DNA of 64,000 nt from CAZPCZ01 sp964585225 (lineage in GTDB: Bacteria; Patescibacteriota; Patescibacteriia; JACPHY01), in assembly GCA_964585225.1 (NCBI GenBank), contig CAZPCZ010000001.1, forward strand, positions 1 to 64,000, given 5' to 3'. Each line of letters begins with the position of its first letter. Within the stretch, counting starts at the first letter, position 1. A program made the translations under genes and the position numbers. Below, one piece after another: positions 1-8,415 of this stretch. A model generated the notes under the pieces. That model did no database searches and was not told the DNA's origin. It was given only the letters and a program-made list of their open reading frames with translations.

Positions 1-570
1 AGAACATACACCCGATGCTGTCGCCATGAGTACGATCGATGAGCTGTTCAGATTATCCACGCGCTTCCCACTGAGGTCCTCAAAGGGATGGAGGACTTCG
101 AGGCGTGTTGGGCCGACGTCGTACGTCTGGCCGGCGATTGCGATGGTCGTCGGGATCTTCCGATCGCGGACCGCTTCGAGGAAGCGATCGTATTCCTCGG
201 TCGTGTGGACGACGCCGGTCATGAGGAGGCGGCCGACGTCGTACCGCTCGAGCACGGGGACCAACCCGACGAGGTGATCCGCGTGCGGATGCGTGAGCAC
301 GATGAGGTCGACCGTGCGGTCATCACCGAGGAGGCGGCTGAGCGCGCGTGCGAGGTCCGGCGTCGGGCCACCATCAATGAGGATTTCCGCATCACCAGGG
401 CCATCGAGGAGCATCGCATCGCCCTGCCCGACGTCGAGCACCGACATGCGCGTCGCTGTGGCCGCTGCTGGCGGGCGCGTGCGCGCCACCATGCCGGAGA
501 TCGCCGATCCGATGAGGATGAGGATCGGGACGAGCACGGAGAGCGAGAGGCGTTGGGTGAGCGCACGCAT
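1..570 (-). CDS. ComEC metallo-beta-lactamase domain as a separate protein (3' end outside window)
   Basis: Reading from ATG at 570 leftwards, the frame stays open to the window edge, so the C-terminus is missing. After one membrane segment (about residues 8-28) come the features of the beta-lactamase-fold domain normally fused to the C-terminus of ComEC/Rec2: a VLDVGQGDAMLL strand, a LIDGGPT loop and the metal-binding THPHADH motif (HxHxDH). Near the edge, NLNSSSIVL matches the conserved NNxSxVL block. In ComEC the domain is thought to act at the outer face during uptake of transforming DNA. The start lies one base after the stop of the channel gene, so the two are probably translated together. 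Known from the family: role. Seen here: domain and split. Confidence 0.88.
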   Translation of the reverse strand, partial: MRALTQRLSLSVLVPILILIGSAISGMVARTRPPAAATATRMSVLDVGQGDAMLLDGPGDAEILIDGGPTPDLARALSRLLGDDRTVDLIVLTHPHADHLVGLVPVLERYDVGRLLMTGVVHTTEEYDRFLEAVRDRKIPTTIAIAGQTYDVGPTRLEVLHPFEDLSGKRVDNLNSSSIVLMATASGVCS

Positions 571-571
571 A

Positions 572-2119
572 TCAGCGACGCGGGAGCGGCGCGAGGAGGG
601 GGATGTCGCGGCGCTGGTACCACCGGATGATCGCGGCGAGGATGAGGAGGTAGAGCGCCGCGATGAACCACGCGTCCGGACGGCCAATCGGAATCGTCGC
701 CCACGGGACCGCCGCGATGCGCTCGACCGCCAAGACAATCGCGTTGGTGAGTGAGGTGAGCGCCCAGACGAACGACGCGATGAGTCCGGGGGCAAGTGCG
801 GTCGCGGCGAGCAGCGCGAGACCGACGACCATCACCGCCGCGGAGATGGGTAGGATGGGAATGCTCGCGAGCGCTCCGAGCACGGCGACGGTCCCGAACG
901 ACGCGGCGAGGAGCGGTGCAGTTGCAAACGACGCGGCGGCGCTCGCCGCGGTGAGGTCGCGAAGGTCACGGAGTAACGAGTCGCGACACGGGAGCACACG
1001 GTCCACGGCGGGGAGGATGAAGAGGATGGCGGTCGTCGCGGCGACGGTGAGCTGGAAACCGAGATCGAAGCCGAGGACGTGTGGGTGTACGGCGACCATC
1101 GTCGTGGCGACGAGGAGGAGTGTGCGGATGGGGTTCCCGATCCGTCCGAGGAGGTCGACCGCCTGGATTGCGATCGCGACGAGGGCACCGCGGATTGCCG
1201 GCGCGGAGAGGCCGACCATGACCGTGAAGGCGATGATCGCGGCGATCGTGAGGTGGATGACCGTCCGACGCGCAATGCCGAACCAGGCAAGGAGCCAGCC
1301 GAGGACCTTCCGGATGAGGTACGCGATGAACGTCATGTGCCAGCCGGAAACGACGAGGAGGTGGATCGTCCCGCTCCGGCGGAACGCGGCCTCGAGGTCG
1401 TCGCTCACCGAACGCCGCTCTCCGAGCACCATGCCGGCGGCGACGCCGGCGGCCGGTTCGGGAAGCGCGTCGCGGATGCGGCGGACAGCGACGTCCCGGA
1501 ATGTGAGGAGCGCGCGGATCGTCGGACTCCCCCCACCGGTGGCGACCCGACGGAGATCGCGTGGGTCCCACACGATACAGCGACCATCAGTCGTGAGCGC
1601 ATCCGCCGTTCGCTGTGGATGGAGGAATCGGCAGCGCACGCGGATCGTGTCCCCGTACGAAGTTTCTGGAGCAGATGGCGGGAGTGTCACCACGATGTGG
1701 CGCCGGAACGCGATCGACTGTCCATCCGAGCTGTGGGACGCGACCGTTTGCGCAGCGATGAGTCGCAGCGCGATCGCACCACCACGTCGCGGTGCGGCCT
1801 CAATGACCCGCCCCTGGAGCTCGACCGTCGTGCGATCCGCTGGCAGCATCGCGGGATGGGTCCCGAGATGCATCGCGATGGTGAGCCGGAGCGCGCCGAG
1901 GCCACATGCGATCACCGCCACGATGGCGATGGACCGCACACGTGACGGCAGCGCGCGCACGCCCACCACCGCGAGCGCGGTCACCGCGACCGTGAACCAC
2001 CACGACGGTATCCACGCGACCGTGATGGCGAACGACGCGAGCGCGACGCCGCCGAGGAGGCCGAGGCACGCGGCGACGACGAGTGGGGTGCGTATGCGAC
2101 TCATGCTCGTCTCCATCAT
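572..2119 (-). CDS. comEC: ComEC/Rec2 DNA-uptake channel, membrane part only
   Basis: A 515-residue polytopic membrane protein. Several N-terminal segments are followed by a soluble stretch and then the Competence domain, whose hallmark SGTIHLLVVSGWHM lies at about residues 249-262, preceded by GMVLGERRSVSDDLEAAF. ComEC forms the inner-membrane channel that brings single-stranded DNA into the cytoplasm. The family is usually 700-800 residues with a C-terminal beta-lactamase-like domain; here a stop at 572 ends the protein at about 515 residues and that domain follows as its own gene. I chose ATG at 2119 because GGAGGAG lies 8 bases upstream; ATG at 2116 and 2104 are alternatives. The ribosome site lies in a hairpin arm. 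No pilus or ComEA genes are in the window. Confidence 0.92.
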   Translation of the reverse strand: MMETSMSRIRTPLVVAACLGLLGGVALASFAITVAWIPSWWFTVAVTALAVVGVRALPSRVRSIAIVAVIACGLGALRLTIAMHLGTHPAMLPADRTTVELQGRVIEAAPRRGGAIALRLIAAQTVASHSSDGQSIAFRRHIVVTLPPSAPETSYGDTIRVRCRFLHPQRTADALTTDGRCIVWDPRDLRRVATGGGSPTIRALLTFRDVAVRRIRDALPEPAAGVAAGMVLGERRSVSDDLEAAFRRSGTIHLLVVSGWHMTFIAYLIRKVLGWLLAWFGIARRTVIHLTIAAIIAFTVMVGLSAPAIRGALVAIAIQAVDLLGRIGNPIRTLLLVATTMVAVHPHVLGFDLGFQLTVAATTAILFILPAVDRVLPCRDSLLRDLRDLTAASAAASFATAPLLAASFGTVAVLGALASIPILPISAAVMVVGLALLAATALAPGLIASFVWALTSLTNAIVLAVERIAAVPWATIPIGRPDAWFIAALYLLILAAIIRWYQRRDIPLLAPLPRR

Positions 2120-2124
2120 AACGG

Positions 2125-2151
2125 AACTCCTCCCCGGTGTGGGGAGGAGTT
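2125..2151 (-). promoter_or_regulatory. Perfect hairpin holding the comEC ribosome-binding site
   Basis: An 11-base perfect inverted repeat (2125-2135 and 2141-2151, 5-base loop) sits between the FN3 gene stop and comEC. The comEC-proximal arm is the Shine-Dalgarno sequence GGGGAGGAG. Folded RNA would hide the ribosome site. There is no T-run after the stem, so it is not a classical terminator, although it may still act as one for the FN3 gene. Confidence 0.55.
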
Positions 2152-2168
2152 TGCGTGCGATCCGTGGG

Positions 2169-3458
2169 TCACTTAAGGGCGTAGGCCCAGGCGCGGACGA
2201 TCGCCCAGTCGCGCGGGGTCTTCGGAGTCTTCTTGAAGGTCGAGCGGAACTTCTGGATCCCGGAGCGCTCCTTCGCGAGGTCGCGCTTGAAGCGGACGCG
2301 GTAGAGCATTGCGTTCCAGGCGAGGTCGTCCTTCGCGTTCTGGAAGTTCGGCGCATTGCGACCCGTGAGCTTCCGGAATGCCGGGAGGAGGTCATTCACC
2401 TGACCGCGCTCCTTCGCGAGGTTACGCACCGTCGGCTTCTGCCCAGACGAAATCTGCTCTGCCGCAAGCAGCAACTTCGATGCGTCCGCAGCCACCGTGG
2501 ATCCGAGCGTGTCGAAGAGGTCGCGCATGACCGCGCGGCGCTCACCAGACCCGAGCGCGACGGTCACCGACGAGGTCCCGTAGGTCACGAAGTTCGCCGC
2601 CACCGTCTTCACGACCGCCACGATGGTCACTCGGAACTCCACCGCGTCGCTCGCCACCTTCGTCGCATTCGTCGCCTCCGCCGCGGTGTTCAGCACGGCT
2701 GCGATCCCCTGTGCCACGAGCTGTGCGACGAGCGTGGTGGAATTTGCAACCACAGTCGGTGCAATAGCCGGTGCGGTGATCGGCGTCGGCGCACCCGCCG
2801 TCGGTGCCGGCGCTGCTGTTGGAGCAGGCGCTGCGGTCGTCGTTGCCGCCGGTGTGGTGAACACCGAGGCCCCGCCGTCACCACCGCCAGAGCTACTCGC
2901 CGCTGCGCTCGCCGATGCGGTCGTGAATGATCCGGTCAGCGCGGAGCTATCGTTCAAGTTGTTATCGGTCGCGCACACTGCCACGTAGTACGTCGTCGCC
3001 GTCGAGAGGCCGGTAAGGTCTGTGCTCGCGGTCGTCGGCGTCGAGGATGTTCCCCCGGAGCACGCGGAGAGCGAGCTCGTCGAGTAGTGGAACTTGTAGC
3101 TCGAGATGCTCCCACCGCCGGTCGAGATTGCAGTGCCACCGGTCGTCGTCGTCGGCGCAGTCCACGAGATCGTCGCCGAGCTCGTCCCCGGCGTCCCCGA
3201 CGACAAGCTCGTCGGTGCGCTCGGGGCGAAGTCCGAAGTCGTCGCACTCGCCTGGTACCCGTATGACCCACTCCGGTACCCGTAGTTCCCCGCGGCTCGG
3301 TTCAACGCGAGCACGACGTTGTTCACTGCAACGGACGCAACGACGAACAACGCCATTGAGAGCAAGCCAATCCCCGCCTGCCAGCGGCGGCGCTGCCCGT
3401 TCTCTTCTCCGAGCCCCTCGGAGATTTTCTGACCAATCCGGCGGAGTTTGTCGCTCAT
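2169..3458 (-). CDS. Membrane-anchored or secreted FN3 protein with Ala/Pro/Thr linker
   Basis: A 429-residue protein. A basic N-terminus leads into one hydrophobic segment at about residues 27-52, acting as signal or anchor. A Gly/Tyr/Ser-rich stretch precedes one fibronectin type III-like domain (about 78-178, with SSATISWTAP, YKFHYSTS and LSTATTYYVAVCATD). Then come a Ser/Gly run and an Ala/Pro/Thr linker, and a C-terminal region ending in a basic segment with DWAIVRAWAY, a type of ending I associate with CPR surface proteins (from memory). It probably faces outwards; its ligand is unknown. ATG at 3458 is preferred to a TTG 27 bases upstream because the first residues then form a normal signal n-region. 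The ribosome site is weak. Transcription probably starts in the spacer upstream. Confidence 0.85.
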   Translation of the reverse strand: MSDKLRRIGQKISEGLGEENGQRRRWQAGIGLLSMALFVVASVAVNNVVLALNRAAGNYGYRSGSYGYQASATTSDFAPSAPTSLSSGTPGTSSATISWTAPTTTTGGTAISTGGGSISSYKFHYSTSSLSACSGGTSSTPTTASTDLTGLSTATTYYVAVCATDNNLNDSSALTGSFTTASASAAASSSGGGDGGASVFTTPAATTTAAPAPTAAPAPTAGAPTPITAPAIAPTVVANSTTLVAQLVAQGIAAVLNTAAEATNATKVASDAVEFRVTIVAVVKTVAANFVTYGTSSVTVALGSGERRAVMRDLFDTLGSTVAADASKLLLAAEQISSGQKPTVRNLAKERGQVNDLLPAFRKLTGRNAPNFQNAKDDLAWNAMLYRVRFKRDLAKERSGIQKFRSTFKKTPKTPRDWAIVRAWAYALK

Positions 3459-3835
3459 ACGAAGTGCTCTTGGTGAGTTGTTCAATGGTTTAGGTTATCC
3501 ACACAATCCCAACGACGATCAGGGAATACATCCATTGTAATGCAATCGATCCCGGAGGACCTAGGGGAAGTCTAGTATGTTGTCTTTCCGCTCAATGAAA
3601 GGAAGAAATGGGAGAGCCTCGCACGAAATCCACAGCATGAGCACCTATTGTTGCCGCTCCACCCCATCATGCGAACCGCTATCGGGGAACCGCCCACTGC
3701 TTCTATTGTACCACACTGTGGCGGCCGATTCATGGTCACCCACGAACGACCCGAACATCGACGCCACAATCAATCACGAACCTGTACAACCGTTCGAATA
3801 TCCCGTTACGCAATGTGGATATCTCCTACGTCATC
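3459..3835. other. 377-base spacer; no supported gene
   Basis: I see no credible coding sequence here. Read on the minus strand it holds two TACAAT boxes. The one at 3710-3705 is preceded by TGTGG (extended -10), with a poor -35 (ATGAAT, 3733-3728) 17 bases away; the one at 3539-3534 has no good -35. Either could serve the FN3 gene, the first with a leader of about 240 bases. One perfect TTATCCACA (3495-3503) matches the DnaA-box consensus but stands alone. Confidence 0.5.
3705..3733 (-). promoter_or_regulatory. Possible extended -10 promoter for the FN3 gene
   Basis: TGTGG-TACAAT gives a good extended -10. The -35 (ATGAAT) matches the consensus at only three of six positions, and the start codon lies about 240 bases downstream, so the assignment is tentative. 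Confidence 0.3.
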
Positions 3836-5629
3836 TCACGATGCACCCTCCCGCTGCGCACGTTCGAGCAGTCGCAGCGACTCCATGTCCTCAGCGGTCA
3901 ATGACTGGGGATCGTATCGCCACACGTGTGGGCTGACGCGCTCGAAGCTCGGGTCGTTCTGGATAAATGGGATGTACGGGAGCGTCTCCTCGAGCGCATT
4001 CGAGCCGACGAACACGTAGATGGGGCGCCGGTAGTATCTGAGGAGCTCATGCCGGCGCACATCGCTCTTTCCGCTCCAGAACTCCTGCCACTGCGCGTAG
4101 CTCCACTGATTGTATTGGAGATAGCCGGGGTCAATCGTCGCGCGTCCAGAGAATGCGAGGAGCCACGGGGTGTAGTGCGAGATCGTCGTCATCGCGTACG
4201 CATCAAGCTCCGCCTGCGTGCCGATTGCTTTCACTTCCGCGAGTTCCGCTGGAGTGATATGCGCCTCCTGCTTCGCGACGATACGACCACCATGGAAGAG
4301 GAGTCCCGCGAAGAGAAGCACGACAACGACCGATCCCATCCGGTCGCGGGGGAGATGTCGCATGAAGCGTATGAGCGCGGGCGACGCGATGACGATGAGG
4401 ACGAGGTCCAGGTAAATAAGGTAGCGATTCGCGTAGATGACTCCCATGACGTTCAACGTTAGGAGCACCGCGCCGTAGATGATGAGGAAAAGAAACTGCC
4501 GGCGCGTCCGATCATCGGATGAGAGCGTCCGGAATACGAAGAGCACGATGCTCAGACAGACGAAGGGGAGAAGGTAGAAGCTCGCGAGATGGACCACTGG
4601 GAGCGTGACGTAGAGGCCGGACATCTGCGGTTGGAGATGGATGGGGTAGTCGTTGAGGAGCCACCCGTACGTGAGGGTCGTCGCGCGGAGGTATGCGCGG
4701 GCGAATGCATCAATCTCGCCAAAGAACTGTCCGGCGATGAGCGTCGCGAGTACCGCAAGGAAGAGGAGGAATCCTGAGTCTCGATCGAGCGGGCGCAGTC
4801 GGACGAGCGAGCGGAGGAGCTGGATGATGAGGAACACCACGAGCGCAACTGCGAATGGAAGTGATGTTGCCGGATGGAGTGCCGCTCCGAACCCGCCCAC
4901 GAGGAGTGCGAGGAATGACCGACGGGTGAGGAGCGTGAGCATCGCGAGGAGGAAGGCGATGGCGAGCTCCGTTTGATAGTACATCCACCAATACACGAAG
5001 AATTGGGGAATCGACACCGCGAAGAGGAATGCCGCCGTCGCACCGTACGCAAGACGTGAATGTGTGGTGATGGTACGGACAAACGCGTAGAGCGCGCCAG
5101 CAATGAGGACCTGCGCGAGGACGTAGAGACCGTGGAGGTACACGATCTTCGGAATTCCGAGCCAAACGAGCGGGAGCCAGATGAGCGCTCTGACGGTCCG
5201 GTGGCCGATGCCCGTGATGATACCGTCGAGCGACCCATCCACGGAACTCAAGTAGAACCCGGTGTCGTACCCGAGCGGCACTTCTCCGTATCGAAGGAAC
5301 GGAAGGATTCGGGAAACGATGAGCGTTGCTCCTGCGATGAGCAAGAGGACACGGTACCATCGGCGTTCAGTGGCCGTGAGGACGACGGCGGTTGCGTCAG
5401 ATCTCCGACCCCACACCACCCAAAATACGATGAGTGCGAACGCGTAGAACACGATGCGGATGTACCACGCGACGACGGGCGGGGTCACCACTGCGATGAG
5501 CGTCGCATAGACGACGAATGCAACGATCATCCGCCAGGATGCATGGACGTTCGCCCACACGCGGGGTACAAACATCCGCGCACCCCTCACCGTCCTATGC
5601 GCAATCGCGGTGTACCCACTCGTCGTCAT
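3836..5629 (-). CDS. Large polytopic membrane protein, GT-C glycosyltransferase-like
   Basis: A 597-residue protein with roughly a dozen hydrophobic segments. After the second segment pair, an outer loop carries GYDTGFY, an acidic motif in the position where GT-C enzymes (PMT/ArnT-like) bind the lipid-linked donor. The end is a soluble tail (about 470-597) rich in Trp and Tyr. Such proteins usually move a sugar from a polyprenyl carrier to an outside acceptor. The start ATG at 5629 overlaps the stop of the upstream ydcF-like gene (ATGA), pointing to coupled translation; an upstream extension in the same frame would lie inside that gene. Substrate cannot be told. It could instead be a structural membrane protein of the export system. 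Confidence 0.75.
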   Translation of the reverse strand: MTTSGYTAIAHRTVRGARMFVPRVWANVHASWRMIVAFVVYATLIAVVTPPVVAWYIRIVFYAFALIVFWVVWGRRSDATAVVLTATERRWYRVLLLIAGATLIVSRILPFLRYGEVPLGYDTGFYLSSVDGSLDGIITGIGHRTVRALIWLPLVWLGIPKIVYLHGLYVLAQVLIAGALYAFVRTITTHSRLAYGATAAFLFAVSIPQFFVYWWMYYQTELAIAFLLAMLTLLTRRSFLALLVGGFGAALHPATSLPFAVALVVFLIIQLLRSLVRLRPLDRDSGFLLFLAVLATLIAGQFFGEIDAFARAYLRATTLTYGWLLNDYPIHLQPQMSGLYVTLPVVHLASFYLLPFVCLSIVLFVFRTLSSDDRTRRQFLFLIIYGAVLLTLNVMGVIYANRYLIYLDLVLIVIASPALIRFMRHLPRDRMGSVVVVLLFAGLLFHGGRIVAKQEAHITPAELAEVKAIGTQAELDAYAMTTISHYTPWLLAFSGRATIDPGYLQYNQWSYAQWQEFWSGKSDVRRHELLRYYRRPIYVFVGSNALEETLPYIPFIQNDPSFERVSPHVWRYDPQSLTAEDMESLRLLERAQREGAS

Positions 5630-6423
5630 ATTCGTCCGAGGAGCCGATAGCTCAGCATCCCGACCCATTCATGAATGCTCGTCACCGACGAGGAGAATGC
5701 ATCCGCGGACGGGAAGAAGCTCAAGGGGGTCGCGCGCAGCGTCCGGGCTGCGAAATCTGCAGGCATCGGAACGACCTCTACGCCGAGGCCCTCGAACACT
5801 GCAACCGCTCTCCGCATGTGCCAGGCAGAGGTCACGAGGAGCACCTTCGGGGATGCGACGTCCGGCAACCGCTCCCTGAGCATACGCACGACCGCAGCAC
5901 CGTTCTCGTGGGTTGTCCGCGATGCGGTCTCGATCAAAAAACCATTTTCAGAGACTCCCGCCACCCACAGGGCGTACGAACGCGCGAGCTCCGCTTCGTG
6001 CGACATCGCATGGAAGGGGTCCCCAGACCCTCCGCTGTAGATGATGGGTACCGTCCCGTCGAGCTCACGATACGTCGCAATCCCCCGCCACAGCCGACGC
6101 CAGCTCGCGCCGCTGAGCTCCCCGACATCGCGTCGTCCGTCCGGCTCCGTCGCTCCGCCTGCGAGAATGACGATTGCCGCAGCGTCACGATGGCGCGCGG
6201 TGATTGTCGGTGGGGCCGCATACCGTTGCTCGAGCGTCCACGCGAGGCCGTTCGCAACCAGATCGAGTGAGAGGAGCCAGTACGCCGCGAGCGCCACGGT
6301 GAGGATCCAAAGCCCGCTCCGGCGACGGTGCCGCCGCACGAGGACGATACCGACCACGAACGCCGCCGCGAGGAGCGTCGGCGGGAGGAGGAACGGCGTG
6401 ATGAGTTTGGAGACGATGAACAT
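5626..6423 (-). CDS. YdcF/ElyC/SanA family membrane protein (DUF218)
   Basis: A 265-residue protein with two N-terminal membrane segments (about 9-27 and 38-60) followed by a DUF218 domain. Family marks are AAAIVILAGGAT, YSGGSGD, the SRTTHENG block and LLVTSAWHMRRA. In Escherichia coli, ElyC and SanA affect envelope integrity and lipid-carrier use; the exact chemistry is unsettled. Its place between a WbpM-type gene and a GT-C-like gene fits a role in the undecaprenyl-linked pathway. The start follows the upstream stop by six bases; the ribosome site (GTCAGG) is poor, suggesting reinitiation. Confidence 0.88.
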   Translation of the reverse strand: MFIVSKLITPFLLPPTLLAAAFVVGIVLVRRHRRRSGLWILTVALAAYWLLSLDLVANGLAWTLEQRYAAPPTITARHRDAAAIVILAGGATEPDGRRDVGELSGASWRRLWRGIATYRELDGTVPIIYSGGSGDPFHAMSHEAELARSYALWVAGVSENGFLIETASRTTHENGAAVVRMLRERLPDVASPKVLLVTSAWHMRRAVAVFEGLGVEVVPMPADFAARTLRATPLSFFPSADAFSSSVTSIHEWVGMLSYRLLGRI

Positions 6424-6429
6424 CCTGAC

Positions 6430-8415
6430 TCACGCGAGTTCACGCGTACGCTCGCGTGCACGATCCGGGGTGACCGGAGCACCCACAGCGACCGCGGCGC
6501 GCGGTGGCGCCGTCACTCCCGGCTCATACCACGCGATGCGCTGTCGGAGGAGCTGACGGATCGCGCTCCCGTCGGTGTCTGGGAACCGCGCGAGCTGATG
6601 GAGCTGCTGCACGAGCACCTGCATCTCCTCACGCGTCGTTACCTCGTGGGATCGAGCAACCCAAAGCTTCTCATGCGCGGTCGCGGTCGTCCCCTCTTCC
6701 GCGGTGAGGAGCTCCTCGAAGAGCTTCTCGCCGGGACGGATGCCGATGTACTCGATCGCGATGTCGGTGTGCGGGCGGAGGTTGTGGAGCCGAATGAGTT
6801 CCTCGGCGAACGAGCGGATGTGCACTGGATCGCCCATGTCGAACACGAGCACCTCACCGCTGCGTCCAATCGCGCCGGCCTGGAGGACGAGCGCGACCGC
6901 CTCGGGGATCGTCATGAAGTACCGACGCATCTCCTCGTGCGTCACGGTGAGCGGTCCACCGCGCGCGAGCTGCTCGAGGAAGATCGGCAGCACGCTCCCC
7001 CGTGATCCGAGGACGTTCCCGAACCGCACCGAGAGGAACGCGGTCTGACTCTCCGATCCGCACGCGCGGCAGAGTTGTTCTGCAATGCGCTTCGTCGCGC
7101 CCATAACGCTCGTGGGGCGCACCGCCTTGTCCGTTGATATGAGCACGAACTTCCCTGTGCCGACCCGCCGTGCTGCCTCTGCGATGTTCCATGTCCCGAC
7201 GACGTTCACCTTTACTGCTTCTGATGCATTCCCCTCCATCATCGGGACATGCTTGTACGCCGCGGCGTGGAAGACGACATCCGGTCGGCACCGTTCGAAC
7301 ACTTCATCGACGCGATCCGTATCCCGAATGTCGCCGACGACGTACCGCACACGGTCCACGAGCGCCGGGAACTCGCGGCGGAGCGTGAGCTGGAGGTGGT
7401 GGAGCTCGGTCTCATCGATCTCGAAGCACACGAGCGATCGCGGTCCATACCGACAGCTTTGCCGGACGATCTCGGAGCCGATCGAACCCGCCGCACCCGT
7501 GACGAGCACCGTCTTCCCCGCAAGCACGCGGCGGATCGCCACGGTATCAACACGGACAACCTCACGGCGAATGAGATCCTCAATCTTGATTTCCTCAATC
7601 GCTTGGAGTCGAATCTGCGGCGCGTGGACGTCATACAGCCGCGGCACGATCTTCACGTCCGCAATCCCCGCTTCCTTCGCGGCCCGGTAGATGCGCCGGA
7701 GGTCCTGGTGACCGAGCGATTGGATCGCCACGATGACGGTCTCGACGCGGAGAGAACGGATCGTGTCCGCAAGGTGGCGGATCGCACCGCGCACGCGGAC
7801 GCCGTGGAGGCGCGTCCCGAGCAGGCGCTCATCGTCGTCGAGGAATGCAACGGGTGCGTAGACGTCATACTGTGTGCGCTGCATGTCACGGAGCACCATC
7901 TCACCGGTATTCCCCGCACCAATGATGATTGTTCGTTTCCCTCGGCCGGTGTGTCGCTGCCCGCGGAGCACCTCCATCGCCGCACGCTTCCCGATGCGGA
8001 GCGCAGCGACGAGGATGAAGACGAGCACCGCATCGATGAGCAGGACGCCGCGCGGAAACCCAACGAACGAATCCAGCCGGAGAAAATAGAGCGCAAACGC
8101 GAGTGCGAGCGAAGCGGCGATGACCGCGTTGAGGATGTTCGCGAGATCGCGAAGCGACACGAACCTCCAGCTCATCGCATAGCCCCCGAAAAGCGCGAGT
8201 GCGCCGAGCTGTGCGAAGAGGAAGAGCGGGAGCGCGGGGAGCACGAGCCGGGCGTACGGCGGTTCCGGCATGAAGTCGAACCGGATGAGGAACGCTGCGG
8301 CGAGCGCAACAGTCACGATCCACGCGTCCACGAGGAGAAAGAAGACGATGCGTTTCCCGCGCGTCGGTTGGAGCATGCGGCGGATGAACCGGATTGCGGG
8401 GAGCGTCGTGATCAT
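6430..8415 (-). CDS. WbpM/CapD/PglF-type UDP-sugar 4,6-dehydratase, membrane-bound
   Basis: A full-length 661-residue member of the long UDP-GlcNAc 4,6-dehydratase family. Four N-terminal membrane segments (about 23-140) and a CoA_binding_3-like Rossmann domain with IIIGAGNTGE (164-172) come first. The catalytic SDR domain has the NAD loop TGAAGSIGSE (306-315), YKHVPMME (387-394), STDK (427-430) and the active-site MGATK (438-442), in which Met replaces the usual Tyr. The enzyme makes the UDP-4-keto-6-deoxy-HexNAc intermediate leading to QuiNAc, FucNAc or bacillosamine-type sugars. The next gene, a WbpL-like transferase, starts the lipid-linked chain, and the pair recurs in O-antigen loci. 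Its start overlaps the stop of that gene (ATGA). Confidence 0.94.
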   Translation of the reverse strand: MITTLPAIRFIRRMLQPTRGKRIVFFLLVDAWIVTVALAAAFLIRFDFMPEPPYARLVLPALPLFLFAQLGALALFGGYAMSWRFVSLRDLANILNAVIAASLALAFALYFLRLDSFVGFPRGVLLIDAVLVFILVAALRIGKRAAMEVLRGQRHTGRGKRTIIIGAGNTGEMVLRDMQRTQYDVYAPVAFLDDDERLLGTRLHGVRVRGAIRHLADTIRSLRVETVIVAIQSLGHQDLRRIYRAAKEAGIADVKIVPRLYDVHAPQIRLQAIEEIKIEDLIRREVVRVDTVAIRRVLAGKTVLVTGAAGSIGSEIVRQSCRYGPRSLVCFEIDETELHHLQLTLRREFPALVDRVRYVVGDIRDTDRVDEVFERCRPDVVFHAAAYKHVPMMEGNASEAVKVNVVGTWNIAEAARRVGTGKFVLISTDKAVRPTSVMGATKRIAEQLCRACGSESQTAFLSVRFGNVLGSRGSVLPIFLEQLARGGPLTVTHEEMRRYFMTIPEAVALVLQAGAIGRSGEVLVFDMGDPVHIRSFAEELIRLHNLRPHTDIAIEYIGIRPGEKLFEELLTAEEGTTATAHEKLWVARSHEVTTREEMQVLVQQLHQLARFPDTDGSAIRQLLRQRIAWYEPGVTAPPRAAVAVGAPVTPDRARERTRELA

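Noticed and set aside
663..2930. Very long + strand open frame (755 codons) opposite comEC and the FN3 gene
   Set aside because: Arg/Ser-rich shadow of minus-strand coding sequence, typical for G+C-rich DNA; the minus-strand frames have clear domains.
3495..3503. Perfect DnaA box TTATCCACA, possible replication origin
   Set aside because: A single box with no cluster, no AT-rich stretch and no dnaA or dnaN nearby.
3572..3769. 65-codon open frame in the 377-base spacer
   Set aside because: No ribosome site, odd composition, no domain-like pattern.
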